Part shown: piece by piece, positions 51,305-60,184 of the stretch
How positions within the stretch are numbered: the first letter of the stretch is position 1
How the letters are laid out: each line of letters starts with the position of its first letter
Assembly: GCF_951793255.1 (NCBI RefSeq)
Contig: NZ_OX636706.1
Location: 1,447,001 to 1,511,000, forward strand
DNA length: 64,000 nt
Origin: Desulfovibrio piger
Lineage (GTDB): Bacteria; Desulfobacterota; Desulfovibrionia; Desulfovibrionales; Desulfovibrionaceae
Reading direction: 5' to 3'
Position numbers and translations under genes: made by a program
Notes under the pieces: generated by a model
What the model was told of the DNA's origin: nothing
Seen by the model: only the letters and a program-made list of their open reading frames with translations
The model's database searches: none

Positions 51305-51950
51305 GGATGGCATACCCCAGATGCGCCTCGAAGGCGCGTTCGATACATTCGCCCTGCTGCCACGAAAGGCGGATGCCCTTGCGGGCCTTTTCCGTATGGC
51401 CGTAACGCACCAGCAGGTCTTCATAGCGCTGGCGCAGGGGCACGCACTGGTCGTGCTTGACCCGCTTGTCAGCGTAGATCACGAAAAACGGGATGGAGAA
51501 CAGGCGCTCGGGCTCCTGCTCCGGGACGGCCCAGGGCCAGTGGACGTGCAGCAGCACGCCCTGCGCCAAGGCATGGTTGCGGGTCTCGGCCACCACCCAG
51601 CTGGCCCCCAGCTGGGCATGGCTGCCGCCGTGCAGGACGCTGTAGGTCTTGGCGATGTCGTGCAGCATGGCGCTGGCGCGCACAGCGGCCACATTGACCG
51701 GGAACCCGGCCGCGCGGGCCCGCTGGGCCAGCTCGGTGGCGATATGGGCCACCATGCGCGAATGGGCGCGGATATTGTCCAGCATGCCATATTTGTCCCA
51801 AAGGGCCATGCAGGCGGCATCGTCGGGGATGCTGCCCTGCGTGGGGGACTCCAGGGCCGGTTCGGGCAGGCAGGCCAGCGGGTGCACCAGAGGCCATTCG
51901 CCGTTTTCCGGCGTGCCGATGACGGGAGTGGATGTGGTGAAGATGGACAT
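51261..51950 (-). CDS. HD-domain phosphohydrolase
   Basis: The 229-residue protein has the HD superfamily metal motif: H in NIRAHSRMVAHIA, the HD pair in ASAMLHDIAKTY, then GGSHAQLGASWV and a His-rich HVHWPW. This resembles HDIG-type predicted metal-dependent phosphohydrolases that act on nucleotides or tRNA. A long open frame upstream is low-complexity and is rejected; the start at 51950 lacks a strong ribosome site. It is translated with ddl. The substrate is unknown. Confidence 0.8.
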   Translation of the reverse strand: MSIFTTSTPVIGTPENGEWPLVHPLACLPEPALESPTQGSIPDDAACMALWDKYGMLDNIRAHSRMVAHIATELAQRARAAGFPVNVAAVRASAMLHDIAKTYSVLHGGSHAQLGASWVVAETRNHALAQGVLLHVHWPWAVPEQEPERLFSIPFFVIYADKRVKHDQCVPLRQRYEDLLVRYGHTEKARKGIRLSWQQGECIERAFEAHLGYAIHEDSFDSGRLVQRA

Positions 51951-52603
51951 GGCGGCAGTATGCCACCGGCCCGGGGGGAAGGCAACGTAAAAGAGGTTCG
52001 CCGCTGCGGCAGGAGGAGGATGGACACTGCGCCGTGCCGGGATAGAGCCGCGTGACGCGGAGGGCTGCCGCACGATGAGCGGCCGTTGCCCGACATCCGG
52101 GCTGGTCTGCCTGCGCGGCGAGCGGCAAGGGGCCGGGGCTTGGGCAGCCCCAGGCCCCCTGCACCCCCTGCCCCGCCTCGGTCCCCGGTACTGCGCGGGC
52201 GCGCCGGGGCAAGGGCGGCACGACGCCTTCGGCGTACGCCGCCCGATCGGCGCGCTCAATGGATGGGGAAGAAAAGTTGCCGTGATGGCAGAACGGCCGC
52301 TGGTTGGGTGGGGGATGCGTAGAGCGTATGCGGAGAGGATACTGTTATTCAAGGCAGGACGCAGATGGCTTTTAGACAGAACGGGATAGAAGACATGCCT
52401 GTCCGTGATAGGCATACCAGGGGCGGGAGGAGGGACTTGCGAAAGTGGTGGCTGCGTTTTTAGCAGTGAAAAGAGGCTCGCTCGAATGGCGGCCTGCAAG
52501 GGGCGTGCTCGTTGCGATGAAGGAATCTACGGGCATCGAGGGCAGAGCTGACGGCATGGGGCCGGGGAAGCGCGGCACGTTTTTTATCCGCCCCGCAGGA
52601 CAG
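51951..52603. other. 650-bp gene-free region
   Basis: No gene is supported on either strand. Open frames in this interval are Pro/Arg/Ala-rich and have no ribosome sites. The part from 52300 to 52500 is AT-richer and could hold promoters for the HD gene. The hairpin repeat (copy E) begins at its right end. Confidence 0.55.
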
Positions 52604-52687
52604 AATAAAACGCGCTGGGGAGGGGGAGGGGAGTTTGAGGGGAGGGGAAGCCCCTCTCGCGTCGGCAGAGGGGGTTCCCCTCCCCTC
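52604..52687 (-). repeat. hairpin repeat, copy E
   Basis: Arms 52637-52657 (starting GAGGGGAGGGGAAG) and 52667-52687 pair at 20 of 21 positions around a 9-nt loop. On the minus strand the tail AAACTCCCCTCCCCCTCCCC follows. The stem begins 8 nt after the stop of the Fe-S subunit gene. Confidence 0.8.
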
Positions 52688-52695
52688 ACCTATCT

Positions 52696-53493
52696 TTACA
52701 GCACGTCTTTTTCCGACTTGAGGCGCAGCAGGCCGTCGAGGATGCTCCAGGGGCTGGGCGGGCAGCCGGGCACGAAGAGCTGCACGTCGCACAGGGGCGG
52801 CAGACCGCCGCAGCATTCGTCGCTGTCGGCGAAGAGGCCGCCGGAGATGGCGCAGGAGCCCACGGCGATGGCGATGCGCGGCTCGGGCACGGCGGCCCAG
52901 GTGGCCAGCACGGCTTCGCGCATGTTGCGGCTCACGGGGCCGGTGACCAGGATGCCGTCGGCATGACGGGGCGAGGCCACGAAGTTGATGCCGAACTTGC
53001 CCAGGTCGTAGACCAGGGTGCCCAGCACGTTGGTATCGGCTTCACAGGCGTTGCAGCCGGCGGCGCTGATCTCGCGCAGCTTGAGCGAGCGGGAGAACAG
53101 GCCGTTGCAGGCCCTGGGCTTGTGCAGGGGCCGGGGCTGGGCCGTGACGATGAGGTCCTCACGGGCAAAGGCGGCCACGCGATAGTCCTTGGTGAAGCGG
53201 ATCAGGCCCTCGCCGCGTGCCGCGGTACAGGCACGGGCACAGGCACCGCAAAACAGGCAGCGCCCCATATCCAGGGCGATGCCGCCGGTCTCTCCGGCGG
53301 GGCCGGGTTCGGCGGGCGAGAGCTTGCGCAGGGCCCCGGTGGGGCAGACGTCGAGGCAGGCGCGGCAGGAGCCGCAGTCCCCGGCCGCGATCTCGGGGCG
53401 TCCCATGTAGCGGGGCGAAAGGCCCGGCGCCTTGCGGGGGAAATCCAGCGTCCTGTATTTCTGGTGCAGGCGTTCCTTGAAGATGTCCAGCAT
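52696..53493 (-). CDS. ferredoxin-NuoB-like small subunit of an Ehr-type complex (HycF-HycG fusion)
   Basis: The 265-residue protein joins two subunits that are separate in hydrogenase-3/4. The N-terminal part holds two [4Fe-4S] motifs, CGSCRACLDVCP (Cys40, 43, 46, 50) and CLFCGACARACT (Cys79, 82, 85, 89), as in HycF. The C-terminal part is NuoB/HycG-like with all four ligands of the proximal cluster: Cys147 and Cys150 (CNACE), Cys214 (GSCAISGG) and Cys244 (PGCPPSP). It should carry electrons to or from the large subunit. AGGAGG lies before the ATG. It is the last gene of the operon. A longer upstream frame is inside the previous gene. Confidence 0.9.
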   Translation of the reverse strand: MLDIFKERLHQKYRTLDFPRKAPGLSPRYMGRPEIAAGDCGSCRACLDVCPTGALRKLSPAEPGPAGETGGIALDMGRCLFCGACARACTAARGEGLIRFTKDYRVAAFAREDLIVTAQPRPLHKPRACNGLFSRSLKLREISAAGCNACEADTNVLGTLVYDLGKFGINFVASPRHADGILVTGPVSRNMREAVLATWAAVPEPRIAIAVGSCAISGGLFADSDECCGGLPPLCDVQLFVPGCPPSPWSILDGLLRLKSEKDVL

Positions 53494-53507
53494 GTCAGTC
53501 CTCCTGC

Positions 53508-55070
53508 CTACAGGTCGTGGCCGCAATAGGAAAGGTTGAAGCTCTTGTTGCAGAGCGGGAAGTCGGAGATCTGTTCGCCGCGCAGGGCCATCTCCAGACC
53601 GCTCCAGTTGTGCCACGAAGGATCATAGATCTTGTAGACGCCGAAGCGGCCTTCCGCATCCGTGACGGCCACATGGCACAGCTCGCCGCGCCAGCCTTCC
53701 ACCTGGGCCACGGCCAGCATGCCGCCGGGCAGGGTATCGGGCATGGGTGCACGCCAGAGGGCGGTATCGCTTTCGCCCTCGCGGAGCTTCTCCTCCTCGC
53801 CCAGACGGGCCAGATGCTGGAGATCGGCTTCCACCAGACGCACGGAATCGGCCACTTCCAGACGGCGCACCGTGGCGCGGCCCAGCACGTCGCCGCCCTG
53901 GGCGGTACGGATGTCGGTATCTTCCAGCGGCAGGCGGGAAAGGGGCGCATGGCGCCGGGCATCGCGCGGCAGGCCGCAGGCACGCGCGGCCACGCCCACC
54001 ATGCCGAAGTCCTCGGCGGTGCGCAGGCTGACACAGCCCGTGCCGGTCAGACGGTCCAGCACGCTGGGCGAGGCGAACATCACGTCCACGGCGCCCTTGA
54101 CGTCACGCCAGCCCGCACGCAGGCGATCCAGCAGGCCGCGGCAGGCAGCGGGGTCCAGATCCCAGTTGACGCCGCCGGGGCAGACCAGGCCGCGCCCGAA
54201 GCGGTTGCCGCAGATCTCGGCGGTCATGTTGAGGAAGTCGCCGCGGATGCGGCCGTTCCAGGACGAGGTGGGCAAAAAGCCCGTATCGCCCGCGATGGCG
54301 CCCAGGTCGCCGGTGTGGTTGGCCAGGCGTTCGAACTCCAGGCCCATGCGCCGCAGCAGCTGGGCGCGCAGCGGCACGCTGACGCCCGCCAGACGCTCCA
54401 GCACCACGCTGTAGGCCGTGCAGTGGCCCACGCTGGTGTCCCCGGCCACGCATTCCATGAGCGCGGCATCACGCAGGTGCGGGCCGCCGGCCAGCATCTT
54501 TTCCACGCCGCGGTGCTGGAAGCCCAGGCTGATCTCCAGATTGAGCACGTTCTCGCCGTAGCACTGGAAGCGGAAGTGACCGGGTTCGATGATGCCCGCA
54601 TGCACGGGGCCCACGGCCACTTCGTGGACCTGGCCGCCTTCCACGCGGTAGTGGTCGCACTGGGCCGGGCCGGGACGTTCCGCGCCCGAGGCGGGCGTGG
54701 TGTAGCGCACGGGCTTGAGCCAGGGGTGGCCCTCGGGCACGATGCCCCAGGCCTCGCAGACTTCACGCTCGAAGCGCTGGAGCTGCGGGCATTCCTGGCT
54801 CATGGACGCATAGCGTTCCAGCGGCAGGCAGCGGGAGGCCCACAGCTCCTGCCGCTGGTCATGGGCCATGACGCAGCACAGGCCGGCGGCGGCCGTATTG
54901 CCCGCCACCAGCGCCAGTTCGCCCTGGGCGTACAGGGCCCGGGGCAGGCCAAAGAAGGCCAGCACGCGCCAGCCGTGCGCCACCTGCGTCAGGATGGCGG
55001 CCCGCAGGGAGGCCGCGTCAAGACAGGGGATGTCGGCCAGTCTGGCCGGGGAAGCATAGGAAAAACGCAT
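53508..55070 (-). CDS. NuoCD/HycE-like large subunit lacking the nickel-binding cysteines (Ehr-type)
   Basis: The 520-residue protein has an N-terminal NuoC-like part (about 1-115) and a NuoD/HycE-like part. HRGVEKML aligns with the same motif in HycE, but the following hydrogenase motif DRVCGICGFAHSTAY is here ECVAGDTSVGHCTAY, so both nickel cysteines are replaced (Ala209, Thr212). The C-terminal DPCxxC is DPSWHN (483-488), followed by the DFPLCNKSFNLSYCGHDL end typical of Ehr complexes. The protein is intact and its partners are conserved, so it is not a decayed hydrogenase gene; the complex probably reacts with another substrate. GGAGG precedes the start, 3 nt after the previous gene. Confidence 0.88.
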   Translation of the reverse strand: MRFSYASPARLADIPCLDAASLRAAILTQVAHGWRVLAFFGLPRALYAQGELALVAGNTAAAGLCCVMAHDQRQELWASRCLPLERYASMSQECPQLQRFEREVCEAWGIVPEGHPWLKPVRYTTPASGAERPGPAQCDHYRVEGGQVHEVAVGPVHAGIIEPGHFRFQCYGENVLNLEISLGFQHRGVEKMLAGGPHLRDAALMECVAGDTSVGHCTAYSVVLERLAGVSVPLRAQLLRRMGLEFERLANHTGDLGAIAGDTGFLPTSSWNGRIRGDFLNMTAEICGNRFGRGLVCPGGVNWDLDPAACRGLLDRLRAGWRDVKGAVDVMFASPSVLDRLTGTGCVSLRTAEDFGMVGVAARACGLPRDARRHAPLSRLPLEDTDIRTAQGGDVLGRATVRRLEVADSVRLVEADLQHLARLGEEEKLREGESDTALWRAPMPDTLPGGMLAVAQVEGWRGELCHVAVTDAEGRFGVYKIYDPSWHNWSGLEMALRGEQISDFPLCNKSFNLSYCGHDL

Positions 55071-55073
55071 GGT

Positions 55074-56609
55074 CTAGCCTCCAATGAGGGCCGCGCTGGC
55101 GCGCAGCAGCTTTTCGACGCCGTCGGGCATCCAGAAACCCAGCAGCAGCACGCACAGGCCCAGGGCCATGGGCGGCAGCACGCTCAGGGCGGACTCACGC
55201 GGGCACTCGGGCATGTCGGTGGGGCGGGTGCCCTGGAACATGCGCAGCACGGCCACGGACATGCCCACGAAGATGATGGCCAGGGCCAGCATGTACAGGG
55301 CGGCCACCAGCCACTGGCCCTGCTGCAGGATGCCCTTGAGGATCAGGAACTCGCTGACGAACAGGCCGAACGGCGGCGAGCCCACGATGGCCAGGAAGCC
55401 GCCCATCCACAGGGCGCCGGTGACGGGCATGGTCCAGCGCAGGCCGTGCACGTCGTAGCTGGAATAGGTGTGGTAGCGGGCCAGGATGTTGCCGGCCAGC
55501 AGGAAGAGCATGCACTTGGTCAGCGAATGGCACATGGCGTGCAGCATGCCGCCGAAGGCCGCGGCGCCGCCCAGGCCCACGGCCAGGGCCAGGATGCCCA
55601 TGTGCTCCACGCTGGAGTAGGCCAGCATGCGCTTGTAGTGGCCCTGTCCCACGATGAAGATGGCGGCCACGAACATGGAGACCAGGCCGAAGAAGACCAG
55701 CAGCGTGCCGCTGAACCCGCCCAGGCCCGCGCCCAGCATGATCTGATGTCCGCGGAGGATGCCCAGGAAGGCACAGTTGAGCAGGGCGCCGGACAGCAGG
55801 GCCGAGACCAGCGAGGGGGCCTGGCTGTGGGCGTCGGGCAGCCAGTTGTGCAGGGGCGCCAGGCCCATCTTGGTGCCGTAGCCCACCAGCAGGAAGATGA
55901 AGGCCGCCTTGAGCCAGGGCAGATAGGTCGCCGCGCTCTGGGGCGCATCCAGCACGGCCAGGGCTTCGGCGCGCTGCCGGGCCAGATGGCGGAAGGCCTC
56001 CACCTGGTCCATGCTCTCCACCGGCGGCACGCCGGGCTCGTAGAAGGCCACGGAAAGCAGGATGTTGCCCAGCAGGGCCAGGGCGATGCCCACGGAACAG
56101 ATGATGAGGTATTTCCAGGTGGCTTCCAGCGACTGCTTGTGGCGGTGGAAGTAGATCAGGGGCGCGCTGGACAGGGTGGTGATCTCGATGCCCACCCACA
56201 GGGCGCCCAGATGGCGCGTGGTGGTGACCAGCGTCATGGCCGAGAGGAAGAAGCACAGGCAGGCCGTGAAGCGGCGTTCCGGGGCATTGGTGAAGGCACG
56301 GCCGTCCAGGATGCTGGTGCGTTCGGTGATCAGGGCCTCGTCGCGCAGGTAGCCCACGCCGTAGACCGAGGCCACCAGGAAGAGCACGCTGGCCAGCACG
56401 AGGAAGAGCGTGCCCAGCGCGTCAGGCGCCAGCAGACCGGCCAGGGCCTGCGGATGCAGGCCGCCGCTCACGTCGGCAGCCAGTTTGACGGAAAGAGCCG
56501 TGTGCAGCACGGCCGTGAGCAAGAGCAGGCCGCGGCAGACGGTGGTATTGCCCAGCAGCAGCATGAGCAGTCCGGCGCACAGGGGCGCAAACAGCAGACA
56601 TTCCAGCAT
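55074..56609 (-). CDS. HyfF/NuoN-like proton-pumping membrane subunit
   Basis: The 511-residue protein has about 14 membrane helices of the antiporter-like NuoL/M/N family. Key motifs include GIEITTLSSAPLIYFHRHKQSLEATWKYLIICSVGIALAL with the essential Glu in helix 5, KAAFIFLLVGYGTKMGLAPLHNWLPDAHSQAP with the charged helix, and LAYSSVEHMGILALAVGLG. It should translocate protons or sodium ions. It lies 9 nt after the HyfE-like gene. Confidence 0.9.
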   Translation of the reverse strand: MLECLLFAPLCAGLLMLLLGNTTVCRGLLLLTAVLHTALSVKLAADVSGGLHPQALAGLLAPDALGTLFLVLASVLFLVASVYGVGYLRDEALITERTSILDGRAFTNAPERRFTACLCFFLSAMTLVTTTRHLGALWVGIEITTLSSAPLIYFHRHKQSLEATWKYLIICSVGIALALLGNILLSVAFYEPGVPPVESMDQVEAFRHLARQRAEALAVLDAPQSAATYLPWLKAAFIFLLVGYGTKMGLAPLHNWLPDAHSQAPSLVSALLSGALLNCAFLGILRGHQIMLGAGLGGFSGTLLVFFGLVSMFVAAIFIVGQGHYKRMLAYSSVEHMGILALAVGLGGAAAFGGMLHAMCHSLTKCMLFLLAGNILARYHTYSSYDVHGLRWTMPVTGALWMGGFLAIVGSPPFGLFVSEFLILKGILQQGQWLVAALYMLALAIIFVGMSVAVLRMFQGTRPTDMPECPRESALSVLPPMALGLCVLLLGFWMPDGVEKLLRASAALIGG

Positions 56610-56618
56610 GGTCGCCCC

Positions 56619-57239
56619 CTAGTCGCGCAGGTCGTGGAAGCCCACGTCGATGGATTCGAACGTGTGGCTGATGTGGTTGATGGCGATGCCCATGACGAAG
56701 ACCGCCACGAAGATATCCAGCAGCAGGGTCAGCTCGAACCAGACGGCACCGGCCGTCATGAGCGGGATGCCCAGCAGGAAGATGCCGTTTTCGGCCACCA
56801 GATAGCCCATGACCTGCGAGAGCGCCGTGGCACGGCCCACCACCAGCAGAAGGCCGCAGAACAGCGTGGTCAGGCCGGCGGGCAGGAGCAGAGGCGGGAA
56901 AAGGCCGGGCGTCATGGGCAGGCGGCCTTCCAGCCAGAGCGAGAAGACCAGGCAGGCCAGGCCGGTGAGCACGGCCAGGCCAAAGCCCAGACGGGGCTTG
57001 ATGTGCGGATCGGCACCGATCTGGCGCCGGGTGCGGTGCAGCAGCCAGGGCAGCAGGCCGCCCTTGATGAGCAGCACGGCCACGGCCAGCAGGGCATGGT
57101 CATGGATGAGCAGCAGGCCGCCCAGCAGGATGCCCTGCGCGGTCACCAAATTGATGAGCGTGCGCAGGCGGCCCATGCCCAGCAGGGCCAGGTTGTTGAG
57201 CGTCAGCAGGAAGAGGAAGAACTGGAAAAGAGCGCTCAT
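56619..57239 (-). CDS. HyfE-like membrane subunit
   Basis: The 206-residue protein has about six hydrophobic helices and ends IAINHISHTFESIDVGFHDLRD, as HyfE does. HyfE-like subunits resemble the NuoK position in complex I and help connect the pumping modules. GTGAGG precedes its ATG. It lies 3 nt after the HyfC-like gene and 9 nt before the HyfF-like gene in this compact operon. Confidence 0.85.
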   Translation of the reverse strand: MSALFQFFLFLLTLNNLALLGMGRLRTLINLVTAQGILLGGLLLIHDHALLAVAVLLIKGGLLPWLLHRTRRQIGADPHIKPRLGFGLAVLTGLACLVFSLWLEGRLPMTPGLFPPLLLPAGLTTLFCGLLLVVGRATALSQVMGYLVAENGIFLLGIPLMTAGAVWFELTLLLDIFVAVFVMGIAINHISHTFESIDVGFHDLRD

Positions 57240-57242
57240 GAT

Positions 57243-58175
57243 TTACCTCACCTGGGTCAGGATCAGGGCCAGGGCCGAAAGCACGGCCGCGCCGCCCAGC
57301 AGCACGGGCACCTTCTGCATGCGCAGACGGGCCATGACGGATTCCACGATGCCCACCAGCACGGCCACGGCAAAGATGCAGGCCAGCCAGCACAGGCTCT
57401 GCTGCCACAGGGGCAGGTCGGGCACCAGGATGCCCGCGGGCAGGGCCGCGAAGAACCACAGCTTGAGGGCCGCGCCGTACTCGATGAAGGAGAGGCTGGG
57501 GCCGGAGTGGTCCAGGATCATGACCTCGTGGATCATGGTCAGTTCCAGATGGGTGGTGGGGTCATCCACGGGGATGCGGCTGTTCTCCACCAGCAGCAGC
57601 ACGAAGAAGACCACCGGCACCAGCAGCAGCTCGGCACGTCCCAGCAGCCATTCGTGGGCCGGACGGCCACCCAGCATGCCGGACAGGGAAAGCGCATCGT
57701 GCATGCCCAGGGTGGAACCCACGCCCACCAGGGTCAGCAGGCAGAGGAAGAGCACCGGCTCGGACAGGGCCGAGAAGGCGGCCTCGCGGCTGGCGCCCAT
57801 GCCTTCAAAGGACGAACCGGTATCCAGGGCGGCCAGCATGGTCAAAAAGCGGCCCAGGCCCAGCAGGTAGGCGGCCAGCAAAAAGTCGCCGGAAAAACGC
57901 AGCGGCGAGGCCATGCCGCCCAGGGGCAGCAGGGCAAGGGCGCAGAGCACCGTGGCCAGGCCCACCACCGGGCCCAGGGTGAAGACAGGCGTGGTCACCT
58001 GGCTGATGACCTCGCCCTTGCGCAGGCCCTTGAAGATGTCGAAGTACAATTGCAGCACAGGCTTGCCGTGCCTGCCTGCCACCTTGGCCTTGATACGGGC
58101 TATGATGCCCGGCAGCAGCGGCGCCAGCAGCAGGGCCAGCGCATACTGGAAACAGTAGAAGGCGAGATCGCTCAT
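57243..58175 (-). CDS. HyfC/HycD/NuoH-like membrane subunit
   Basis: The 310-residue protein is the NuoH-type subunit that joins the peripheral and membrane arms. It has about eight helices; LYFDIFKGLRKGEV and VENSRIPVDDPTTHLELTMIHEVMILDHSGPSLSFIEYGAALKLW carry the conserved charged loops that couple quinone or hydrogen chemistry to ion movement. The start overlaps the HyfB-like stop by 4 nt (ATGA). The upstream open frame is inside that gene. Confidence 0.9.
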   Translation of the reverse strand: MSDLAFYCFQYALALLLAPLLPGIIARIKAKVAGRHGKPVLQLYFDIFKGLRKGEVISQVTTPVFTLGPVVGLATVLCALALLPLGGMASPLRFSGDFLLAAYLLGLGRFLTMLAALDTGSSFEGMGASREAAFSALSEPVLFLCLLTLVGVGSTLGMHDALSLSGMLGGRPAHEWLLGRAELLLVPVVFFVLLLVENSRIPVDDPTTHLELTMIHEVMILDHSGPSLSFIEYGAALKLWFFAALPAGILVPDLPLWQQSLCWLACIFAVAVLVGIVESVMARLRMQKVPVLLGGAAVLSALALILTQVR

Positions 58176-60184
58176 GCGTGCAGCCCCCAGGCCAGCAACG
58201 CCACCAGCGTGGCGAGGATGTAAAGGATATAGAGATGGATCTTGCCGTGTTGCAGGATCTTGCACATGTTGCAGAGCTTTTCCACGCCTTCGAACAGCGG
58301 CGTGAACAGGCCCGTACGCAGACGGTCAGGGGCGGAGATGGCCACGGACGCCTTGCCGGGGAAGTAATGGGCATCCAGCTCCTGATGCACTTTCAGGCCC
58401 ATGGCGCCGCCGAAGATGCGGCCCAGCGGCTCGGAGAAGGAAGCGTCCGTGTACTGCACGCGCGGGGTCCCGTACTGGTAGCCGCAGCCCCAGGTCTCCT
58501 CACGGCGCAGGCGGCCGGCGATGCAGACCTTGCGCAGCAGCCACAGGGCGGCCACCAGGGCCAGCAGCACCATGCCCACCAGCGAGACCGTGCCCAGCAT
58601 GTCGGCCACGCGCAGCATGACCTGCTGCCCGGCTACCGGATCGGGCAGGGGCGCGTTGACCGTGCTGATGAGCCAGCGGAAGCAGTGGCCGGAGGCCAGA
58701 CCGCCGGCCACGCAGAGGAAGGCCGGGATGGCCAGGGGCCAGAGATCGCGGGGACGGGGGCGGTGGGCTTCTTCCACACAGCGGCTGCGCGGCGCGCCCA
58801 GGAAGGTGATGCCGTAAGCCTTGGCATAGGTGGCGGCGGCCAAACCGGAGACCAGGCCCAGCACCACCAGCGCCATGAGCAGGCCCAGCTGCTGTTCCAC
58901 GCCGGGCAGGCTGGAGCCGTCCAGCAGGGAAAGGGCCAGCACGAACTCACCGGCAAAGCCGTTGAAGGGCGGGAAGCAGGCGATGGAGACCGCGCCGATG
59001 CCGAAGGCCGCGCCCACCAGGGGCATGCGCTGCTGCAGGCCGCCCAGCAGTTCCATGCGCACGGTGCCGGTGGCGTGCAGCACTTCACCGGCGGTGAGGA
59101 AGAGCAGGCCCTTGAAAGCCGAGTGGTTGAGCATGTGGAACATGGCACCGGCCAGACCCAGGGTCCCGATCCAGCTGTTGCCGCTGTGGCTGCCGATGAG
59201 CCAGGCGCCCACGCCCATGAGCATGAGGCCCATGTTCTCCACGCTGGAGTAGGCCAGCAGGCGCTTGAGGTTGCTCTGGGCCAGAGCCTTGAGGATGCCC
59301 ATCAACGCCGTGCCCAGACCCAGGAACAGGGTCAGCCAGCCCCACCAGGCCGGGGCGGCGCTCAGGGGGGCCACGAATTCGCAGCTGCGGATGATGCCGT
59401 ACAGACCGGCGTTGATCATGGCGCCGGAGAGCAGGGCCGAGATGTGGCTGGGCGCGGCCGGGTGGGCCTCGGGCAGCCAGACGTGCATGGGCGCGATGCC
59501 GGCCTTGGCGCCGAAGCCCAGCAGGGACAGCACGAACAGGACCGAGGCCAGCGGCACCACGGGGCCTTCCTTGAGGGCCAGGGTAGCAAAGGCCGTATCG
59601 CCCGCGTTCTGCCAGAGCAGGCCGAAGAAGGCCAGCAGCAGCACGGCACCCAGGTGGGCGGCCACCAGATAGACCCACGAGGCGTCGCGCACGTTGCGGT
59701 CGCTGTCGTTGAAGTCGATGAGGAAGAAGGGCGACAGGGACATGACTTCCCAGGCCAGCAGGAAGAGCACGGCGTCACGGGCCATCATGACCACGGCCAT
59801 GCCCAGCACCAGCAGCAGATAGAAGAGCCAGTGGGCGGCCAGGTTATGTTCGCTGGCGCGGGTATGGCGCAGCGAGATGCCCCCGGCACAGGCACAGACG
59901 AAGCCCAGGCCGAAGACCGGCAGCAGGAAGACGCGGGAAAGGGCGTCCAGCCCCAGACTCAGACCGCCCACGGGCAGGCCCCAGGCCTGGGTCCACAGCA
60001 GGCTGCCTGTCCAGCTGTCCGTGAACAGGCCCGCCATGCCCAGGGCACAGCCGCAGGCGGCCCCCAGAGGGCCGAACAGATCGGCCAGCCGGGTCGTGGC
60101 GGGCGTGGGGCGGGCAAAGGCCAGCAGCCCCAGACCGGCGGCGCTGACCGCCAGTACACACAGAGCCAGTAAAATCAGAAACAT
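58172..60184 (-). CDS. HyfB/HycC-like proton-pumping membrane subunit
   Basis: The 670-residue protein is an antiporter-like subunit with about 14-16 helices and a long C-terminal extension, as in HyfB/HycC. Motifs include FLLAWEVMSLSPFFLIDFNDSDRNVRDASWVYLVAAHLGAVLLL, GAKAGIAPMHVWLPEAHPAAPSHISALLSGAMINAGLYG and LAYSSVENMGLMLMGVG. The ATG at 60184 is preferred to a GTG at 60190 because GGAG then has a 7-nt spacing. It is the first gene of the operon. Confidence 0.9.
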   Translation of the reverse strand: MFLILLALCVLAVSAAGLGLLAFARPTPATTRLADLFGPLGAACGCALGMAGLFTDSWTGSLLWTQAWGLPVGGLSLGLDALSRVFLLPVFGLGFVCACAGGISLRHTRASEHNLAAHWLFYLLLVLGMAVVMMARDAVLFLLAWEVMSLSPFFLIDFNDSDRNVRDASWVYLVAAHLGAVLLLAFFGLLWQNAGDTAFATLALKEGPVVPLASVLFVLSLLGFGAKAGIAPMHVWLPEAHPAAPSHISALLSGAMINAGLYGIIRSCEFVAPLSAAPAWWGWLTLFLGLGTALMGILKALAQSNLKRLLAYSSVENMGLMLMGVGAWLIGSHSGNSWIGTLGLAGAMFHMLNHSAFKGLLFLTAGEVLHATGTVRMELLGGLQQRMPLVGAAFGIGAVSIACFPPFNGFAGEFVLALSLLDGSSLPGVEQQLGLLMALVVLGLVSGLAAATYAKAYGITFLGAPRSRCVEEAHRPRPRDLWPLAIPAFLCVAGGLASGHCFRWLISTVNAPLPDPVAGQQVMLRVADMLGTVSLVGMVLLALVAALWLLRKVCIAGRLRREETWGCGYQYGTPRVQYTDASFSEPLGRIFGGAMGLKVHQELDAHYFPGKASVAISAPDRLRTGLFTPLFEGVEKLCNMCKILQHGKIHLYILYILATLVALLAWGLHA

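Noticed and set aside
52086..52499. N-terminal extension of the HD-domain protein
   Set aside because: The frame stays open but is Pro/Arg/Ser-rich, has no ribosome site and resembles reverse-complement non-coding DNA; the HD homology begins after 51950.
53508..55070. Annotation as an active NiFe hydrogenase large subunit
   Set aside because: The overall fold fits, but both CxxC pairs that bind nickel are replaced, so hydrogenase activity is not supported.
53517..58223. A 1568-codon open frame on the plus strand
   Set aside because: It is antisense to four Ehr genes. Its product is low-complexity Gln/His/Ala/Gly-rich, as expected from the reverse of GC-rich codons, and it lacks a ribosome site and any domain.
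58178..60172. A 664-codon plus-strand frame
   Set aside because: It is antisense to the HyfB-like gene and shows the same reverse-strand composition (Gly/Gln/His-rich); no domain is seen.
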